Source of the DNA: JAAYCI01 sp964370045
GTDB lineage: Bacteria; Bacillota; Clostridia; Oscillospirales; Ruminococcaceae
DNA length: 64,000 nt
Assembly (NCBI GenBank): GCA_964370045.1
Contig: CAYJGZ010000004.1
Coordinates: 62,001 to 126,000 of the forward strand
Reading direction: 5' to 3'
This document shows, one piece after another, positions 1-8,515 of the stretch. Numbering within the stretch: position 1 is the first letter of the stretch; each line of letters opens with the position of its first letter. A program made the translations under genes and the position numbers. The notes below the pieces were generated by a model. That model did no database searches. It was not told where the DNA came from and worked only from the letters and a program-made list of their open reading frames with translations.

Positions 1-79
1 ATTTAGTGGGTCTACAATCGGCCACTAAATATTCAGCGGCTCAAAAGCCGCTATTACCATGTTGAATACGGGGCAAGCC
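1..79. repeat. cluster of inverted repeats before the first gene
   Basis: Three short dyads are visible. ATTTAGTGG at 1-9 pairs with CCACTAAAT at 22-30. AGCGGCT pairs with AGCCGCT further on at about 36-53. GGGGCAAGCCCC lies near 71-82. They may be the terminator of a gene left of the window or a leader structure for the URO-D-like gene. No long T-run follows the first two, so the role is open. Confidence 0.35.
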
Positions 80-130
80 CCTTAATTGAAACTATGCTAT
101 GTCAAAATACTACTAAAGAGGTGAATTGAT

Positions 131-1384
131 TTGACAACTCGTGAAAGATTTTTAGCTGTCTTCAGGGACCACGACCCCACAGTGCGTGCGCTGAAATGGG
201 AGTTCGGCTGGTGGGGTAAAACAGTAAACGACTGGTACAAGCAGGGCCTGCCCAAAAACAACTGGGCGCCCATTCCGGACAAAATAGTGCGCACAACCTC
301 CTCCACACTGAACACAGCATGGAACATAGATAACAAGTATGTCGCACCGGGCGAGTACCCCGACGGATACATCGTTTGTGCGGGCGGCCTTTACTGGCCC
401 TCCATGGGCTATGCGCTGGACAGGGACGTAAAAAACCACTTTGGCATGGATGAGACACAGTACCTTGTGGACCTCAACACCATGTTCCACCCCCTGTTCG
501 AGCCTGAAATTATCGAAAACAACGAGGAGCACCTCGTGTATGTGGACATCGACGGCGTGACCAAAAAGTACCTCAAAGAAGAGGGCGTTTTGCCGGTGGC
601 GATGAAGTTCAAAATGACCAACTGGGAGGACTGGAACCAGCTCAAGGACGAGCGTATGCGCCTTGACAACATACGTGACCGCCTTCCCCCCAACTGGGAC
701 CAGCTGGTGAAAGAGTACAAAAACAGAGACTATCCGCTGGGCATCGGCGGCACACCCATGGGCTTCTTCGGTACGCTTGGCTATATCATGGGCTTTGAAA
801 ACCTGTTCATCTCCTACAAGCTTAATCCAAAGCTTGTCCATGATATTTTGGAGCGCTTTACCGAGATATGGATACTCACAGCAGAAGAGGTGCTGAAGGA
901 CGTACAGCTGGACTTTGTCACCATTTGGGAGGACATCTCCTTTGGCAAAGGCAGCATGATTTCAAATAAGGCTATCCGTGAGTTCCTGCTGCCCTACTAC
1001 AAGCGCTACACAGGCTTCCTAAAGGCACACGGCGTGGACGTTGTCATGATGGATACCGACGGCGACTGCATGGACATCATCCCCTTGTTCATGGAGGGCG
1101 GCGTAAACACCATATTCCCCTTTGAGGCACATGCGGGCATGGATGTTGCCAAGGTGCGAGAGGCGTTCCCCGACCTTGCAATGCTGGGCGGCATAGACAA
1201 GTACATCTTCGGCAAGGACAAAAAGACCATAGACGATGCACTTGCACACATAGAGCCGGTGATTAAGAAGGGTGGATACGTGCCCCATATCGACCACCAG
1301 GTGCCGCCGGGAGTTACGTTTGAGGAGTTCAGCTACTACCGCAACCGCCTGAATGACATCATCGACAGCGCAGGCATACGATAG
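131..1384 (+). CDS. URO-D superfamily protein (uroporphyrinogen decarboxylase / MtaA-like)
   Basis: This 417-residue protein has the TIM-barrel pattern of the uroporphyrinogen decarboxylase and cobalamin methyltransferase (MtaA/CmuA-like) superfamily. Seen in the sequence: a GIGGTPMGFFGTLGY stretch near residue 200, DFVTIWEDISFGKG near 260, and the C-terminal FPFEAHAGMDVAKV...AMLGGIDK block. The start is a TTG at 131, seven bases after AAGAGGTG; no ATG fits better. Family members either decarboxylate uroporphyrinogen III or move methyl groups to and from corrinoids or thiols. The company here (VOC, sugar-isomerase-like, Gfo/Idh/MocA, SDR) is not a haem pathway and no corrinoid protein is adjacent, so true HemE is unlikely. 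It probably acts in a catabolic route of unknown substrate, as first gene of an operon running to about 4138. The family call is firm; the reaction is unknown. Confidence 0.8.
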   Translation: MTTRERFLAVFRDHDPTVRALKWEFGWWGKTVNDWYKQGLPKNNWAPIPDKIVRTTSSTLNTAWNIDNKYVAPGEYPDGYIVCAGGLYWPSMGYALDRDVKNHFGMDETQYLVDLNTMFHPLFEPEIIENNEEHLVYVDIDGVTKKYLKEEGVLPVAMKFKMTNWEDWNQLKDERMRLDNIRDRLPPNWDQLVKEYKNRDYPLGIGGTPMGFFGTLGYIMGFENLFISYKLNPKLVHDILERFTEIWILTAEEVLKDVQLDFVTIWEDISFGKGSMISNKAIREFLLPYYKRYTGFLKAHGVDVVMMDTDGDCMDIIPLFMEGGVNTIFPFEAHAGMDVAKVREAFPDLAMLGGIDKYIFGKDKKTIDDALAHIEPVIKKGGYVPHIDHQVPPGVTFEEFSYYRNRLNDIIDSAGIR

Positions 1385-1397
1385 AAAAAGAAAATCA

Positions 1398-1438
1398 CTT
1401 TTCCTCTTTACCTGCCTATGATGGGTAAAGGGGAAAAG
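1398..1438 (+). other. intercistronic stem-loop
   Basis: CTTTTCCTCTTTACC at 1398-1412 pairs with GGGTAAAGGGGAAAAG at 1423-1438 around a 10-base loop. No T-run follows, so it looks more like an mRNA-stabilising or partial-termination hairpin between the first two genes than a strong terminator. Confidence 0.5.
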
Positions 1439-1486
1439 GATGATAAACCATAGCGTCAAACACATAAACAAAGGAGATGCTCTTTT

Positions 1487-1936
1487 ATGAAAAATGTAAT
1501 TCATGAAATGCACCACACGGGCGTTATCGTGCGTGATATGGATAAAATGCTTCCCTTCTACACCGACATTTTGGGCTTTAAGGTAGTGGACAACTACGTG
1601 AACACGGGCGAGCAGGTATCCAGCCTTGTGGCTGTTCCCGAGGCGACGTTGCACGTTGTGTTCATGCAGGTGGGCGAGGGTAGCACGCTGTTTGAGCTGC
1701 TTGAATACAAAAATCCCCGCGCAAAAGAGCTGGGCACAGACTGGCAGAACAACGACTACGGCGTGCGCCACGTGACATTTACGGTGGATGATGTGCTGGC
1801 CTGCTACGAGGAAATCAAGGAAAAGGGCGTAAACATCATGGCGCCTCCCGAGATTTTGCCCGAGGGCAACGGCGTTGTGTACTTCAAGGACCCTGAGGGT
1901 AACATCTTAGAGTTTTACCAAAAGCCAAAAAAATAA
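1487..1936 (+). CDS. VOC (glyoxalase/dioxygenase fold) family protein
   Basis: This 149-residue single-domain protein has two beta-alpha-beta-beta-beta units. Candidate metal ligands fit the vicinal-oxygen-chelate layout: His in MHHTGVIV near the N-terminus, Glu in LFELLEY, His in GVRHVTFTVDD and Glu in GNILEFYQK at the C-terminus. VOC proteins include glyoxalase I, methylmalonyl-CoA epimerase and ring-cleaving dioxygenases. Length and layout fit an epimerase or lyase of the glyoxalase/methylmalonyl-CoA epimerase type. An AAAGGAG site lies before the ATG. It is second in an operon whose other members look like sugar or hydroxy-acid enzymes, so epimerisation or isomerisation of a pathway intermediate is the natural guess. 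The substrate is not readable. Confidence 0.8.
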   Translation: MKNVIHEMHHTGVIVRDMDKMLPFYTDILGFKVVDNYVNTGEQVSSLVAVPEATLHVVFMQVGEGSTLFELLEYKNPRAKELGTDWQNNDYGVRHVTFTVDDVLACYEEIKEKGVNIMAPPEILPEGNGVVYFKDPEGNILEFYQKPKK

Positions 1937-1973
1937 AGTGCCATCATAAGGGGTACACGGGAAGGAACAGCGA

Positions 1974-2780
1974 ATGAAATACGCAGTATGTATTGAGATG
2001 CTTTATCACGAGGTGCCTTTTTACGACCGCATTGCGCTGGCGAAGGCGGATGGATTTGACTACATAACCATGTGGGACTGGAAGGACAAAAACCTAAAGC
2101 GTCTGCGTGAAGAGTGCGAAAAGCATGGTGTTACCATTGCGGACTTTGTGGGCGACAACAACCCCTACTCCATGATACTTGCAGAAGACCACGAGGGCTT
2201 TTACGAGGAATTTCTAAAAGCGGTGGAGGTGGCGAAGGAAATTCGCAGTGACTACATCATGATACACTCCGACTCGTGCATGAACTGGGTGGCAAAGCCT
2301 GTGCCCGAAAGCATAAGCGAAGAGCAAAAGCGGCAAAGTATCATAGACATGCTAAAGCGTGTGGCCGACGTTGCACAAAAGGAGGGCATTCCCATCCTGT
2401 ACGAGCCACTGAACAACAAGGTAGACCATATAGGCTACTTTGAGGACGGCTCGCACGAGGCGGCAAAGGTGATTCGGGAGATAAACTGCGATAAGCTGAA
2501 GATAATTTATGATATTTATCACATGCAGATTATGCAGGGCAATATCATAGAGAACCTAAAGGCGGATATTGACAGCATAGGCTATGTACACTTTGGTGAT
2601 GTGCCGGGACGAAACGAGCCGGGCACGGGCGAAATAAACCTGCCGAATGTGATAAACGCACTTGTGGACATGGGCTATGACGGGATGCTGGAGTTTGAGC
2701 TAAAGCCCAAGGCGGACACGAAAAGTGCGATAAAGGCTATCAAGGCGGCGATTAACGCCACCAAGGCAACTCCTATTTAA
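1974..2780 (+). CDS. sugar phosphate isomerase/epimerase family TIM barrel, hydroxypyruvate-isomerase-like
   Basis: This 268-residue AP-endonuclease-2-type TIM barrel matches the hydroxypyruvate isomerase (Hyi) subgroup. It shows the metal-site segments ILYEPLNNKVDHIGY, IIYDIYHMQIMQGN and VHFGDVPGRNEPGTGEIN, and a late Glu in MLEFELKPK. In Hyi-type enzymes Glu, Asp, His and Glu side chains bind the metal that drives aldose-ketose or epimerase chemistry. It sits 37 bases after the VOC gene in the same direction, so it is probably co-transcribed. The family assignment is strong; hydroxypyruvate itself is only one possible substrate because the subgroup also contains ketose and inositol-type isomerases. 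Confidence 0.82.
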   Translation: MKYAVCIEMLYHEVPFYDRIALAKADGFDYITMWDWKDKNLKRLREECEKHGVTIADFVGDNNPYSMILAEDHEGFYEEFLKAVEVAKEIRSDYIMIHSDSCMNWVAKPVPESISEEQKRQSIIDMLKRVADVAQKEGIPILYEPLNNKVDHIGYFEDGSHEAAKVIREINCDKLKIIYDIYHMQIMQGNIIENLKADIDSIGYVHFGDVPGRNEPGTGEINLPNVINALVDMGYDGMLEFELKPKADTKSAIKAIKAAINATKATPI

Positions 2781-2831
2781 GCGTGCGCAAAAGTGACATG
2801 AAATAAGCGGTGCGTAATTTTTGAAAACTAT

Positions 2832-2994
2832 TATAGTGTCGTCATGGGTTGAAGTGAGCAGATTTTGAGCAATTTTTTCGTCAGACAAGGCGAAAAAACG
2901 ATGCACTCCTTTATGGAATGCGAGTTTTGACAACACCGTATGGCGGAAAAATTGCCAAAATCGGCCGGCTGAACACTCGTGATGACACTATCTA
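2832..2994 (+). repeat. family B inverted-repeat element, full copy 1
   Basis: This is a block of about 163 bp with terminal inverted repeats, TATAGTGTCGTCA at the left and TGATGACACTATCTA at the right. It matches the reverse complement of 36680-36842 over its whole length with scattered mismatches; examples are the shared segments GATTTTGAGCAATTTTTTCG and CGATGCACTCCTTT. It has no coding capacity. It fills the gap between the isomerase and dehydrogenase genes. The structure suggests a non-autonomous MITE-like element. I see no clear target duplication. Confidence 0.75.
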
Positions 2995-3013
2995 AAAAGA
3001 GGTGTAAATACTT

Positions 3014-4138
3014 ATGGCAAAAAAACTACGTGTGGCGCTACTGGGCGCCGGATATATCGGACAGGTGCACTCCACGGCGCTACATGCTATTCCCGCAACA
3101 CGCAACGACCCGCTTTTGAAGCTGGAGCTTGCGGCTATTTGTGACCAAAACGAGGCACAGGCAAACGCCGTGGCAGACCGCTACGGATACAGCAAGGTAT
3201 ACACGGACTGGAAAGAGATGCTCAATAGCGAAGAGGTAGACCTGTTTGTGAATGCCGCTCCCAATGTTTTGCACGGGCCTGCCTCTATATATGCGGCCGA
3301 AAAGGGCATAAACGTGCTGTGCGAAAAGCCACTTGCCTCCACAAAGGAGGAAGCGTACGACATTTGGAAGGCAGTGTCCTCCCACAATGTCCTGCACATG
3401 ACAGCATTTATGTGGCGTGCAATCCCTGCCATTCGCCGTATTCGTGAGATGGTGCAGGGCGGCGAGCTTGGCGAAATTATGAACTTCCGCTCCCAGTTCT
3501 TCATGAACATGTTGCAGGAGGACGGCGGCCTTTCGTGGCGCTTCTCCCGCGGTGTTGCGGGCACGGGTGCTATTGGCGACCTTGGCTCTCACCACATTGA
3601 TGTGTGCCGCTTTACGGTGAGCGAGGTTGCACGTGTGGGTGCTATTGTAAAAACGTGGAGCAAGGACGCACTGGGCAAGGTGACCGACGTGAACGACGAT
3701 GCGTTCAGCTGTGTGGCAGAGCTTGAAAACGGCGCTATAGCAACGTTTGAGGCCTCTCGTGTTACCCCCGGTCATGCGCTTACGGGCAGGATAGAGATAG
3801 AGGGTACAAAGGGCACTGTTTACTACGAGATGGAGCGCATGAACGAGCTTATTCTGCGTATGCCGGGCAAGGGCTTCACCACCATGATGCTGAACAAGCC
3901 GGGCGACCCCTCTGCGGACCTGTACCTGCCTGTGGGCGTGCAGGGTGCACATCCCCACGGCTGGAATGATGGCTTTACCATGCAGGACGCACACATGGTG
4001 CGCACTGTTGCCACAGGCGGTAGCGTAAAGCCGATGGGTGCGGACATGGAAGACGCATACCGTGTAGAGGAAATTGTGGACATGATAGAGCGCTCCGGCC
4101 AGACGGGTAAGTTTGAGGATGTTGTCTTCAAAAAGTAG
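3014..4138 (+). CDS. Gfo/Idh/MocA family NAD(P)-dependent oxidoreductase
   Basis: This 374-residue protein begins with the Rossmann fingerprint VALLGAGYIGQVHSTAL (residues 7-23). It carries the family EKP motif at residues 104-106 (CEKPLAS), whose lysine is catalytic, followed by GDLGSHHIDVCRF with the expected Asp and His. The C-terminal alpha/beta domain is of normal length. Members oxidise or reduce sugars, inositols and sugar acids with NAD(P). AAGAGGTG lies upstream of the ATG. The gene is separated from the isomerase by the family B repeat but runs in the same direction, so it probably belongs to the same catabolic set. The substrate is unknown. Confidence 0.85.
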   Translation: MAKKLRVALLGAGYIGQVHSTALHAIPATRNDPLLKLELAAICDQNEAQANAVADRYGYSKVYTDWKEMLNSEEVDLFVNAAPNVLHGPASIYAAEKGINVLCEKPLASTKEEAYDIWKAVSSHNVLHMTAFMWRAIPAIRRIREMVQGGELGEIMNFRSQFFMNMLQEDGGLSWRFSRGVAGTGAIGDLGSHHIDVCRFTVSEVARVGAIVKTWSKDALGKVTDVNDDAFSCVAELENGAIATFEASRVTPGHALTGRIEIEGTKGTVYYEMERMNELILRMPGKGFTTMMLNKPGDPSADLYLPVGVQGAHPHGWNDGFTMQDAHMVRTVATGGSVKPMGADMEDAYRVEEIVDMIERSGQTGKFEDVVFKK

Positions 4139-4373
4139 CAGTTGAATAGTAAAGCCCATGTTACCCGAGTGCCTTATTGCAAGCAAATTTTGCGCTATAC
4201 GGTGATGCCTTGGGGGAAAAACATGGAGTGGGCAGGTAGCGTTGTTTTAGAAGCAAAGCTAAATCACCGCTTTTGTCCACACTAAAAATATGACAATTTT
4301 ACCGGTCGGTTTGGCAAAAAGGGTGCAGGCTCTGTTCTCCCACAGGGTTTGCACTCTTTTGCCCTTTACTTGC
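4139..4373. other. non-coding gap with a family A end fragment
   Basis: No convincing gene is present. At 4258-4282 the sequence GCTAAATCACCGC...TTTTGTCCACAC matches only the right end of the family A repeat and is read as a solo remnant. The rest shows no recognisable signal. Confidence 0.5.
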
Positions 4374-4463
4374 GGGAGTGGACACATAGAGGTGATTTAT
4401 TTGCTATATCCCCCGCCTGCGGCGGGGGATATAGCAAATAAATCACCGCATTTGGATACTCCC
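4374..4463 (+). repeat. family A palindromic element, short copy with 8-bp target duplication
   Basis: A 90-bp element runs from GGGAGTGGACACATAGAGG to ATTTGGATACTCCC, with a central near-perfect hairpin (ATATCCCCCGCC / GGCGGGGGATAT). TTACTTGC occurs directly before (4366-4373) and directly after (4464-4471). This perfect 8-bp direct repeat is what transposition leaves. The copy lacks the AGAATACGTTAAG... segment present in longer copies. Confidence 0.8.
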
Positions 4464-4533
4464 TTACTTGCTATGTTGGCGAAAAATTTCATTGTTTTTC
4501 AAAAAGGCAGTTGCGTGTGAAAGGAGAATGAAC

Positions 4534-5316
4534 ATGTTGTTGCAAGGAAAAAAAGTGATTATCACGGGTGGGCTTACCGGAATAGGTCGTGAGACGTGCC
4601 ATGTAATGCTGGAGGAGGGCGCATCGGTGGTGAGCTTTTCACGTGCCGCACCCGACAGCGAGCGTGCACAGCGCCTTTACAAGGAAACCGAGCAGTTCGG
4701 TGCGGATAGATTCAAGCACATTCAGTGCGATGTAACGGACAAAGAGCAGGCGTTCAGCGCCGTGAACGAGGCTGTAAAGTTCATGGGTGGGCTGGACAGT
4801 GTGGTGCACTGTGCGGCAGTACAGCAGTTTGTGCCTGCGGAGGATTTAACGCCGAAGGACCTGTACGACATGTTTGGCGTGTCGGTGGTGGGAATGGCCA
4901 TGGTGTGTGCGGCGGCGTTCCCACATCTAAAGGAAAAGGGCGGCACGATTCTCACATACAGCTCCTATGCTGGAATGGAGGGCGTGCCCGGAATGCCCGC
5001 ATACAGCGCCGCCAAGGGTGCGGTGCTGGCGTATTCCCGTGTTATAGCAAGGGACTGGGCGCAGTATAACATACGCACCAACATCATAAACCCTGCTGTT
5101 ATGACAGAGCTTGCGCACGAGTGGAAAGCGAACATGGACCCCGAGGAGAGAGCCGCAAACGCCGCATGGCTAAAGCATACCGTACCACTGGGCGGAGACC
5201 TTGGCGACGACCCAAGGCAGGTGGCGTACCTAAATGCGTTTTTGGCGAGCGACAAGGCCATATTTATACATGGGCAGACAATAGGCGTAAACGGCGGCAT
5301 GGTGTTTACGAGATAG
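4534..5316 (+). CDS. SDR family oxidoreductase
   Basis: This 260-residue classical short-chain dehydrogenase has a TGGLTGIG nucleotide loop at residues 11-18, a catalytic Ser at 143 or 144, Tyr157 and Lys161 (AYSAAK), and an N-terminal beta-strand directly before the loop. The start at 4534 was chosen because AAGGAG at 4521-4526 lies seven bases before it; the ATG at 4528 would be too close. It reduces or oxidises a hydroxyl or keto group with NAD(P). It follows the Gfo/Idh/MocA gene by almost 400 bp, with a family A element between. It may be part of the same catabolic set or separately transcribed. Confidence 0.85.
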   Translation: MLLQGKKVIITGGLTGIGRETCHVMLEEGASVVSFSRAAPDSERAQRLYKETEQFGADRFKHIQCDVTDKEQAFSAVNEAVKFMGGLDSVVHCAAVQQFVPAEDLTPKDLYDMFGVSVVGMAMVCAAAFPHLKEKGGTILTYSSYAGMEGVPGMPAYSAAKGAVLAYSRVIARDWAQYNIRTNIINPAVMTELAHEWKANMDPEERAANAAWLKHTVPLGGDLGDDPRQVAYLNAFLASDKAIFIHGQTIGVNGGMVFTR

Positions 5317-5404
5317 TGTTTGCTTAGCTGTGTGAATTTGCATCTTATGCAGGTTCATTCACCCTGTTTGCACAAAAAAGAGCGCCACAAACAAAACAAA
5401 AAAG

Positions 5405-5444
5405 GAAAGCCGACGGCCACTTTGGGCATGTCGGCTTTCTTTTG
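5405..5444 (+). terminator. rho-independent terminator after the SDR gene
   Basis: AAAGCCGAC at 5405-5413 pairs with GTCGGCTTT at 5430-5438 and is followed by CTTTTG. It is A-rich on the left and T-rich on the right, so it could work in both directions. Confidence 0.75.
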
Positions 5445-5460
5445 TGTATATAATAGAAAT

Positions 5461-5485
5461 ATCCCCCCGCTGTATGCGAGGGGAT
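5461..5485 (-). terminator. stem-loop after the sulfatase gene
   Basis: ATCCCCCCGC and GCGAGGGGAT form a stem with one mismatch and a TGTAT loop. It lies 36 bases beyond the sulfatase stop on the minus strand and could end the tct-sulfatase transcript, although the T-run is poor. Confidence 0.4.
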
Positions 5486-5520
5486 ATGCTTAAATAATCC
5501 GAAAGGTGAATAATGAATGC

Positions 5521-6936
5521 TTACTTGTACGCATGATACTGATAGGTGAATTTGTCGCTTTCCTCATCGCCGTAGCTTTCCTTCAGGGCGTTTAGCTCCT
5601 CCGTGAGCCGGTTGCGCAGCTCGGCGTACTCGGGCAGGTAGTACAGGTTCTTCATCTCGGTGGGGTCGTTTTCGAGGTCGAACAGCTCCCACGAGTACTC
5701 GGGGAAGATGCCATAGTCTCCGCCTTTGACAAAGTAGTGGATAATCTTGTAGCGCTCGGTGCGCATTCCGTACTGCTGCAGTACGTTTACCGCATCGGGG
5801 TGCTGGTAATAACGGTAGTACACCCTGTCACGCAGTGGCGTATCCGAAGTGCCGCTCACAAGTCCCTTAAAGCTTTTGCCCTGCATGTTTTCGGGGGCGT
5901 TTCCGCCTGCAAAATCAATCAAAGTGGGGGCAAAGTCTATGTTGCTGGTCATTGCATCGCACACAGTGCCCGCCTTGATTGCACGAGGATAGCGCATGAT
6001 GAAGGGCATTTTAAGCGGTTCTTCGTACATAAAGCGCTTGTCGAACCAGCCGTGCTCCCCAAGGAAAAAGCCTTGGTCGGAGCTGTAGCTCACGATGGTA
6101 TCCTCGACAAGCCCCTCGCTTTCCAAATAGTCCAGTATGCGCCCGATGTTGTCATCCACCGAGGCGACAACACGCAGGTAATCCTGCAAAAATCTCTGGT
6201 ACTTCCAGCGTTTCATCTCGCCGTAGCTAAGCCCTTCAGGCACCTCCTGCTTTACGTCCATGGGGCCCAGCCAGTCGATTTTGTTCATGCACAGGGCGGC
6301 GGCCGCCGCCTTGCCCTCGTAGTCGTCATCGAAGTTGTCGGGGTAGGGGAAGGTGACATCCTCGTACATGTGAGCGTGCTTTTCGTCCGGAATCCACGGG
6401 CGGTGGGGCGCTTTGAAGTGGCACATCAGCATGAAGGGCTTGTTTGGGTCACGCTCGGTTAGCCACTCGAGGGATATGTCCGCCACAACATCGGTGGTGT
6501 AGCCGGGCACACGACGCTTTTCTTCGCCCATTTTTATCATGTAGCTGTCGAAATATTCGCCCTGGTCCTCCAAAATATCCCAAAAGTCAAAGCCTGTGGG
6601 GTCGGAGTCTCCGCCGTGCCCCAAGTGCCATTTGCCCACCATCGCAGTTTGGTAGCCCATGCTCTGCAATTCTTTGGGGAAGGTGTTCTGCCTGCCGTCA
6701 AACTTGTCACGTAGCGTCTTTACGCCGTTTACGTGGCTGTGACAGCCTGTCAAAATGGCGGCACGGCTGGGTGCGCACAGTGCGTTGTTGCAAAAGCATC
6801 TATCAAAGCGTGCACCCTCGTTTGCTATTCTGTCCATGTTGGGCGTTTGGTTGAGCTTGCTGCCGTAGCAGCTCATCGCCTGACGTGTGTGGTCGTCGGA
6901 CAAAAAGAAAATCATGTTTGGTTGTTTTTGCGACAT
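5521..6936 (-). CDS. type I sulfatase (alkaline-phosphatase fold, Cys-type)
   Basis: This 471-residue arylsulfatase-A-type protein has the CAPSR sulfatase signature (Cys54 to Arg58). Its Cys must be converted to formylglycine. Metal-binding Asp14-Asp15 lie in FFLSDDHTR, and later there are KWHLGH and DQGFFLGEHGWFDKR. No signal peptide is visible, so it appears cytoplasmic and would act on sulfated molecules after import. It is the last gene of the minus-strand tctC-tctB-tctA operon, 54 bases after tctA, which points to import and desulfation of one compound. The maturase (anSME or FGE) is not in this window. A phosphonate-monoester-hydrolase-like activity is possible in this family, so the sulfate ester is probable, not proven. 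Confidence 0.88.
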   Translation of the reverse strand: MSQKQPNMIFFLSDDHTRQAMSCYGSKLNQTPNMDRIANEGARFDRCFCNNALCAPSRAAILTGCHSHVNGVKTLRDKFDGRQNTFPKELQSMGYQTAMVGKWHLGHGGDSDPTGFDFWDILEDQGEYFDSYMIKMGEEKRRVPGYTTDVVADISLEWLTERDPNKPFMLMCHFKAPHRPWIPDEKHAHMYEDVTFPYPDNFDDDYEGKAAAAALCMNKIDWLGPMDVKQEVPEGLSYGEMKRWKYQRFLQDYLRVVASVDDNIGRILDYLESEGLVEDTIVSYSSDQGFFLGEHGWFDKRFMYEEPLKMPFIMRYPRAIKAGTVCDAMTSNIDFAPTLIDFAGGNAPENMQGKSFKGLVSGTSDTPLRDRVYYRYYQHPDAVNVLQQYGMRTERYKIIHYFVKGGDYGIFPEYSWELFDLENDPTEMKNLYYLPEYAELRNRLTEELNALKESYGDEESDKFTYQYHAYK

Positions 6937-6990
6937 ATTACGTTCTCCTTTTTAGGGGGTGTCGGAATAGTAGCGTAAGCATAATGGCAC

Positions 6991-8496
6991 TTATTTTTCC
7001 TCACCGGATGCCGCAGCAGCTGCGGCCTTTGCTTTTTTGCTCGCGCGGTATCTTGAGAAAATGTTGAGCCCCAGTAGCAAAATGGTGACCACCATGATGA
7101 TATTGCCGATGCTGAACTGGGAGAAAGCCTCGGGCAAAGAGCCGTAGTATATGATGGTTTTGCGCATGTTGCTTTCCACCATGGGCCCTAAAATCAGCGC
7201 CAAAATCATGGGTGCGATGGGGTAGTCGTTTTTCTCGAAGAAATAGCCTATCAGCCCGAAAATTATGGCTATCAGAAGGTTGAAGTGTATGTTTGTTGCG
7301 CCGAAGATACCGATAAAGCACACCAGCATAATGAAGGGGTACAGGTAGTACTTTGGCACTTGCAACACCTTGCAGAACCAGCGGCTGAACAGGCACATCA
7401 CAACGAACATCATGATGTTTGCGATGAAAACACTGCCGATAAAGGTGGTGATGGTATCGGGAGACTGGATGAACAGTATAGGCCCCATGGTAAAGCCCTG
7501 AATGGCAAGGCCGCTCATGAGCAGTGCCGAAACAGACTCGCCCGGTATGCCCAAGGTGAGCATGGGAATGAGCGCACCGCCCGTAACGGCGTTGTTTGCG
7601 CTTTCCACCGACACAACGCCGTCCAAAGCACCCTTGCCGAAGTCCTCCGGCTTTTTGGAGTGCTTTTTTGCCTGTGCGTACGCAATCATGGAGGCGATAC
7701 TGCCGCCCATGCCGGGTAGAATACCTATGCCGGTGCCGATGGCAGAGGAGCGCAGCAGGTTGAACTTATTCTGCCAAATTTCCTTAAAAGAGGGCAAAAA
7801 GCGTCCCTTTTTGTTGATTTCGATGGGCTTGTCGGTGGAGGCTCTATCGCCCACGATTCTGAAAATTTCCGAAAAAGCGAACAGGCCAATCATCATAGAG
7901 AGGAACTCAAAGCCGCCGTTCAGGTCGCTCACACCGAAGGTCATACGTATTCTGCCGTCCAAGGGGCTGGAGCCGACACATGCCAAAACCAAGCCGAATG
8001 CGCAGGATACAAGGCCTTTTAGCGGATTGCCGCGAATTAGCATAGATACAATGCTAAGCGCGAATACGGATATGGCAAAGTATTCGTATGCGCCAAAGCC
8101 GATGGAAAGCTGGGCAAGCAGGGGCGCAGTGAAAAGCAAAATTATTGTGCTGAACATGCCGCCGAAGAAGGAAGCGAAGGTGGCGGCGCCCAGCGCTCGG
8201 TTGGCCTCGCCTCGTTGCGCCATGGGGTAGCCGTCAAACACGGTGGCGATGGAGGCGGCCGTGCCGGGAATACGTAGCAGAATGGCCGAAACAAGCCCGC
8301 CGGTTAACCCTCCGATGAACGTGCCTATCAAAATGCTAACCGAATAAATCGGGCTCATTGCGTAGGTGATGGGGATAATCAGTGACAGGGCCGTAGAGCC
8401 TGTGAGTCCGGGGATTGCCCCGAAGATAAGGCCGAATATAGTGCCGCCGAAGATTAACAAAAGAGCAATAGGGTCGAGCAGGTCTGTAAGTGTCAT
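6991..8496 (-). CDS. tctA: tripartite tricarboxylate transporter, large membrane subunit TctA
   Basis: This 501-residue, very hydrophobic protein is of standard TctA length. It shows typical TctA segments such as IFGLIFGAIPGLTGSTAL near residue 20, GTGIGILPGMGGSIAS near 255 and LGIPGESVSALLMSGL near 315. Two glycine/proline-rich repeats of this kind form the transport path. The C-terminal tail is Lys/Ala-rich and cytoplasmic. It lies 19 bases downstream of tctB on the same strand. TTT systems move citrate, aromatic acids and other carboxylates using a proton or sodium gradient and a binding protein. Linkage to a sulfatase suggests a sulfated or carboxylated ligand. Confidence 0.93.
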   Translation of the reverse strand: MTLTDLLDPIALLLIFGGTIFGLIFGAIPGLTGSTALSLIIPITYAMSPIYSVSILIGTFIGGLTGGLVSAILLRIPGTAASIATVFDGYPMAQRGEANRALGAATFASFFGGMFSTIILLFTAPLLAQLSIGFGAYEYFAISVFALSIVSMLIRGNPLKGLVSCAFGLVLACVGSSPLDGRIRMTFGVSDLNGGFEFLSMMIGLFAFSEIFRIVGDRASTDKPIEINKKGRFLPSFKEIWQNKFNLLRSSAIGTGIGILPGMGGSIASMIAYAQAKKHSKKPEDFGKGALDGVVSVESANNAVTGGALIPMLTLGIPGESVSALLMSGLAIQGFTMGPILFIQSPDTITTFIGSVFIANIMMFVVMCLFSRWFCKVLQVPKYYLYPFIMLVCFIGIFGATNIHFNLLIAIIFGLIGYFFEKNDYPIAPMILALILGPMVESNMRKTIIYYGSLPEAFSQFSIGNIIMVVTILLLGLNIFSRYRASKKAKAAAAAASGEEK

Positions 8497-8515
8497 GTCT
8501 AAACTCCTTTCCTAA

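Noticed and set aside
7001..7396. Second minus-strand frame inside tctA suggesting a frameshift
   Set aside because: The main 501-residue TctA frame is complete and of normal length; the other frame is a shadow.
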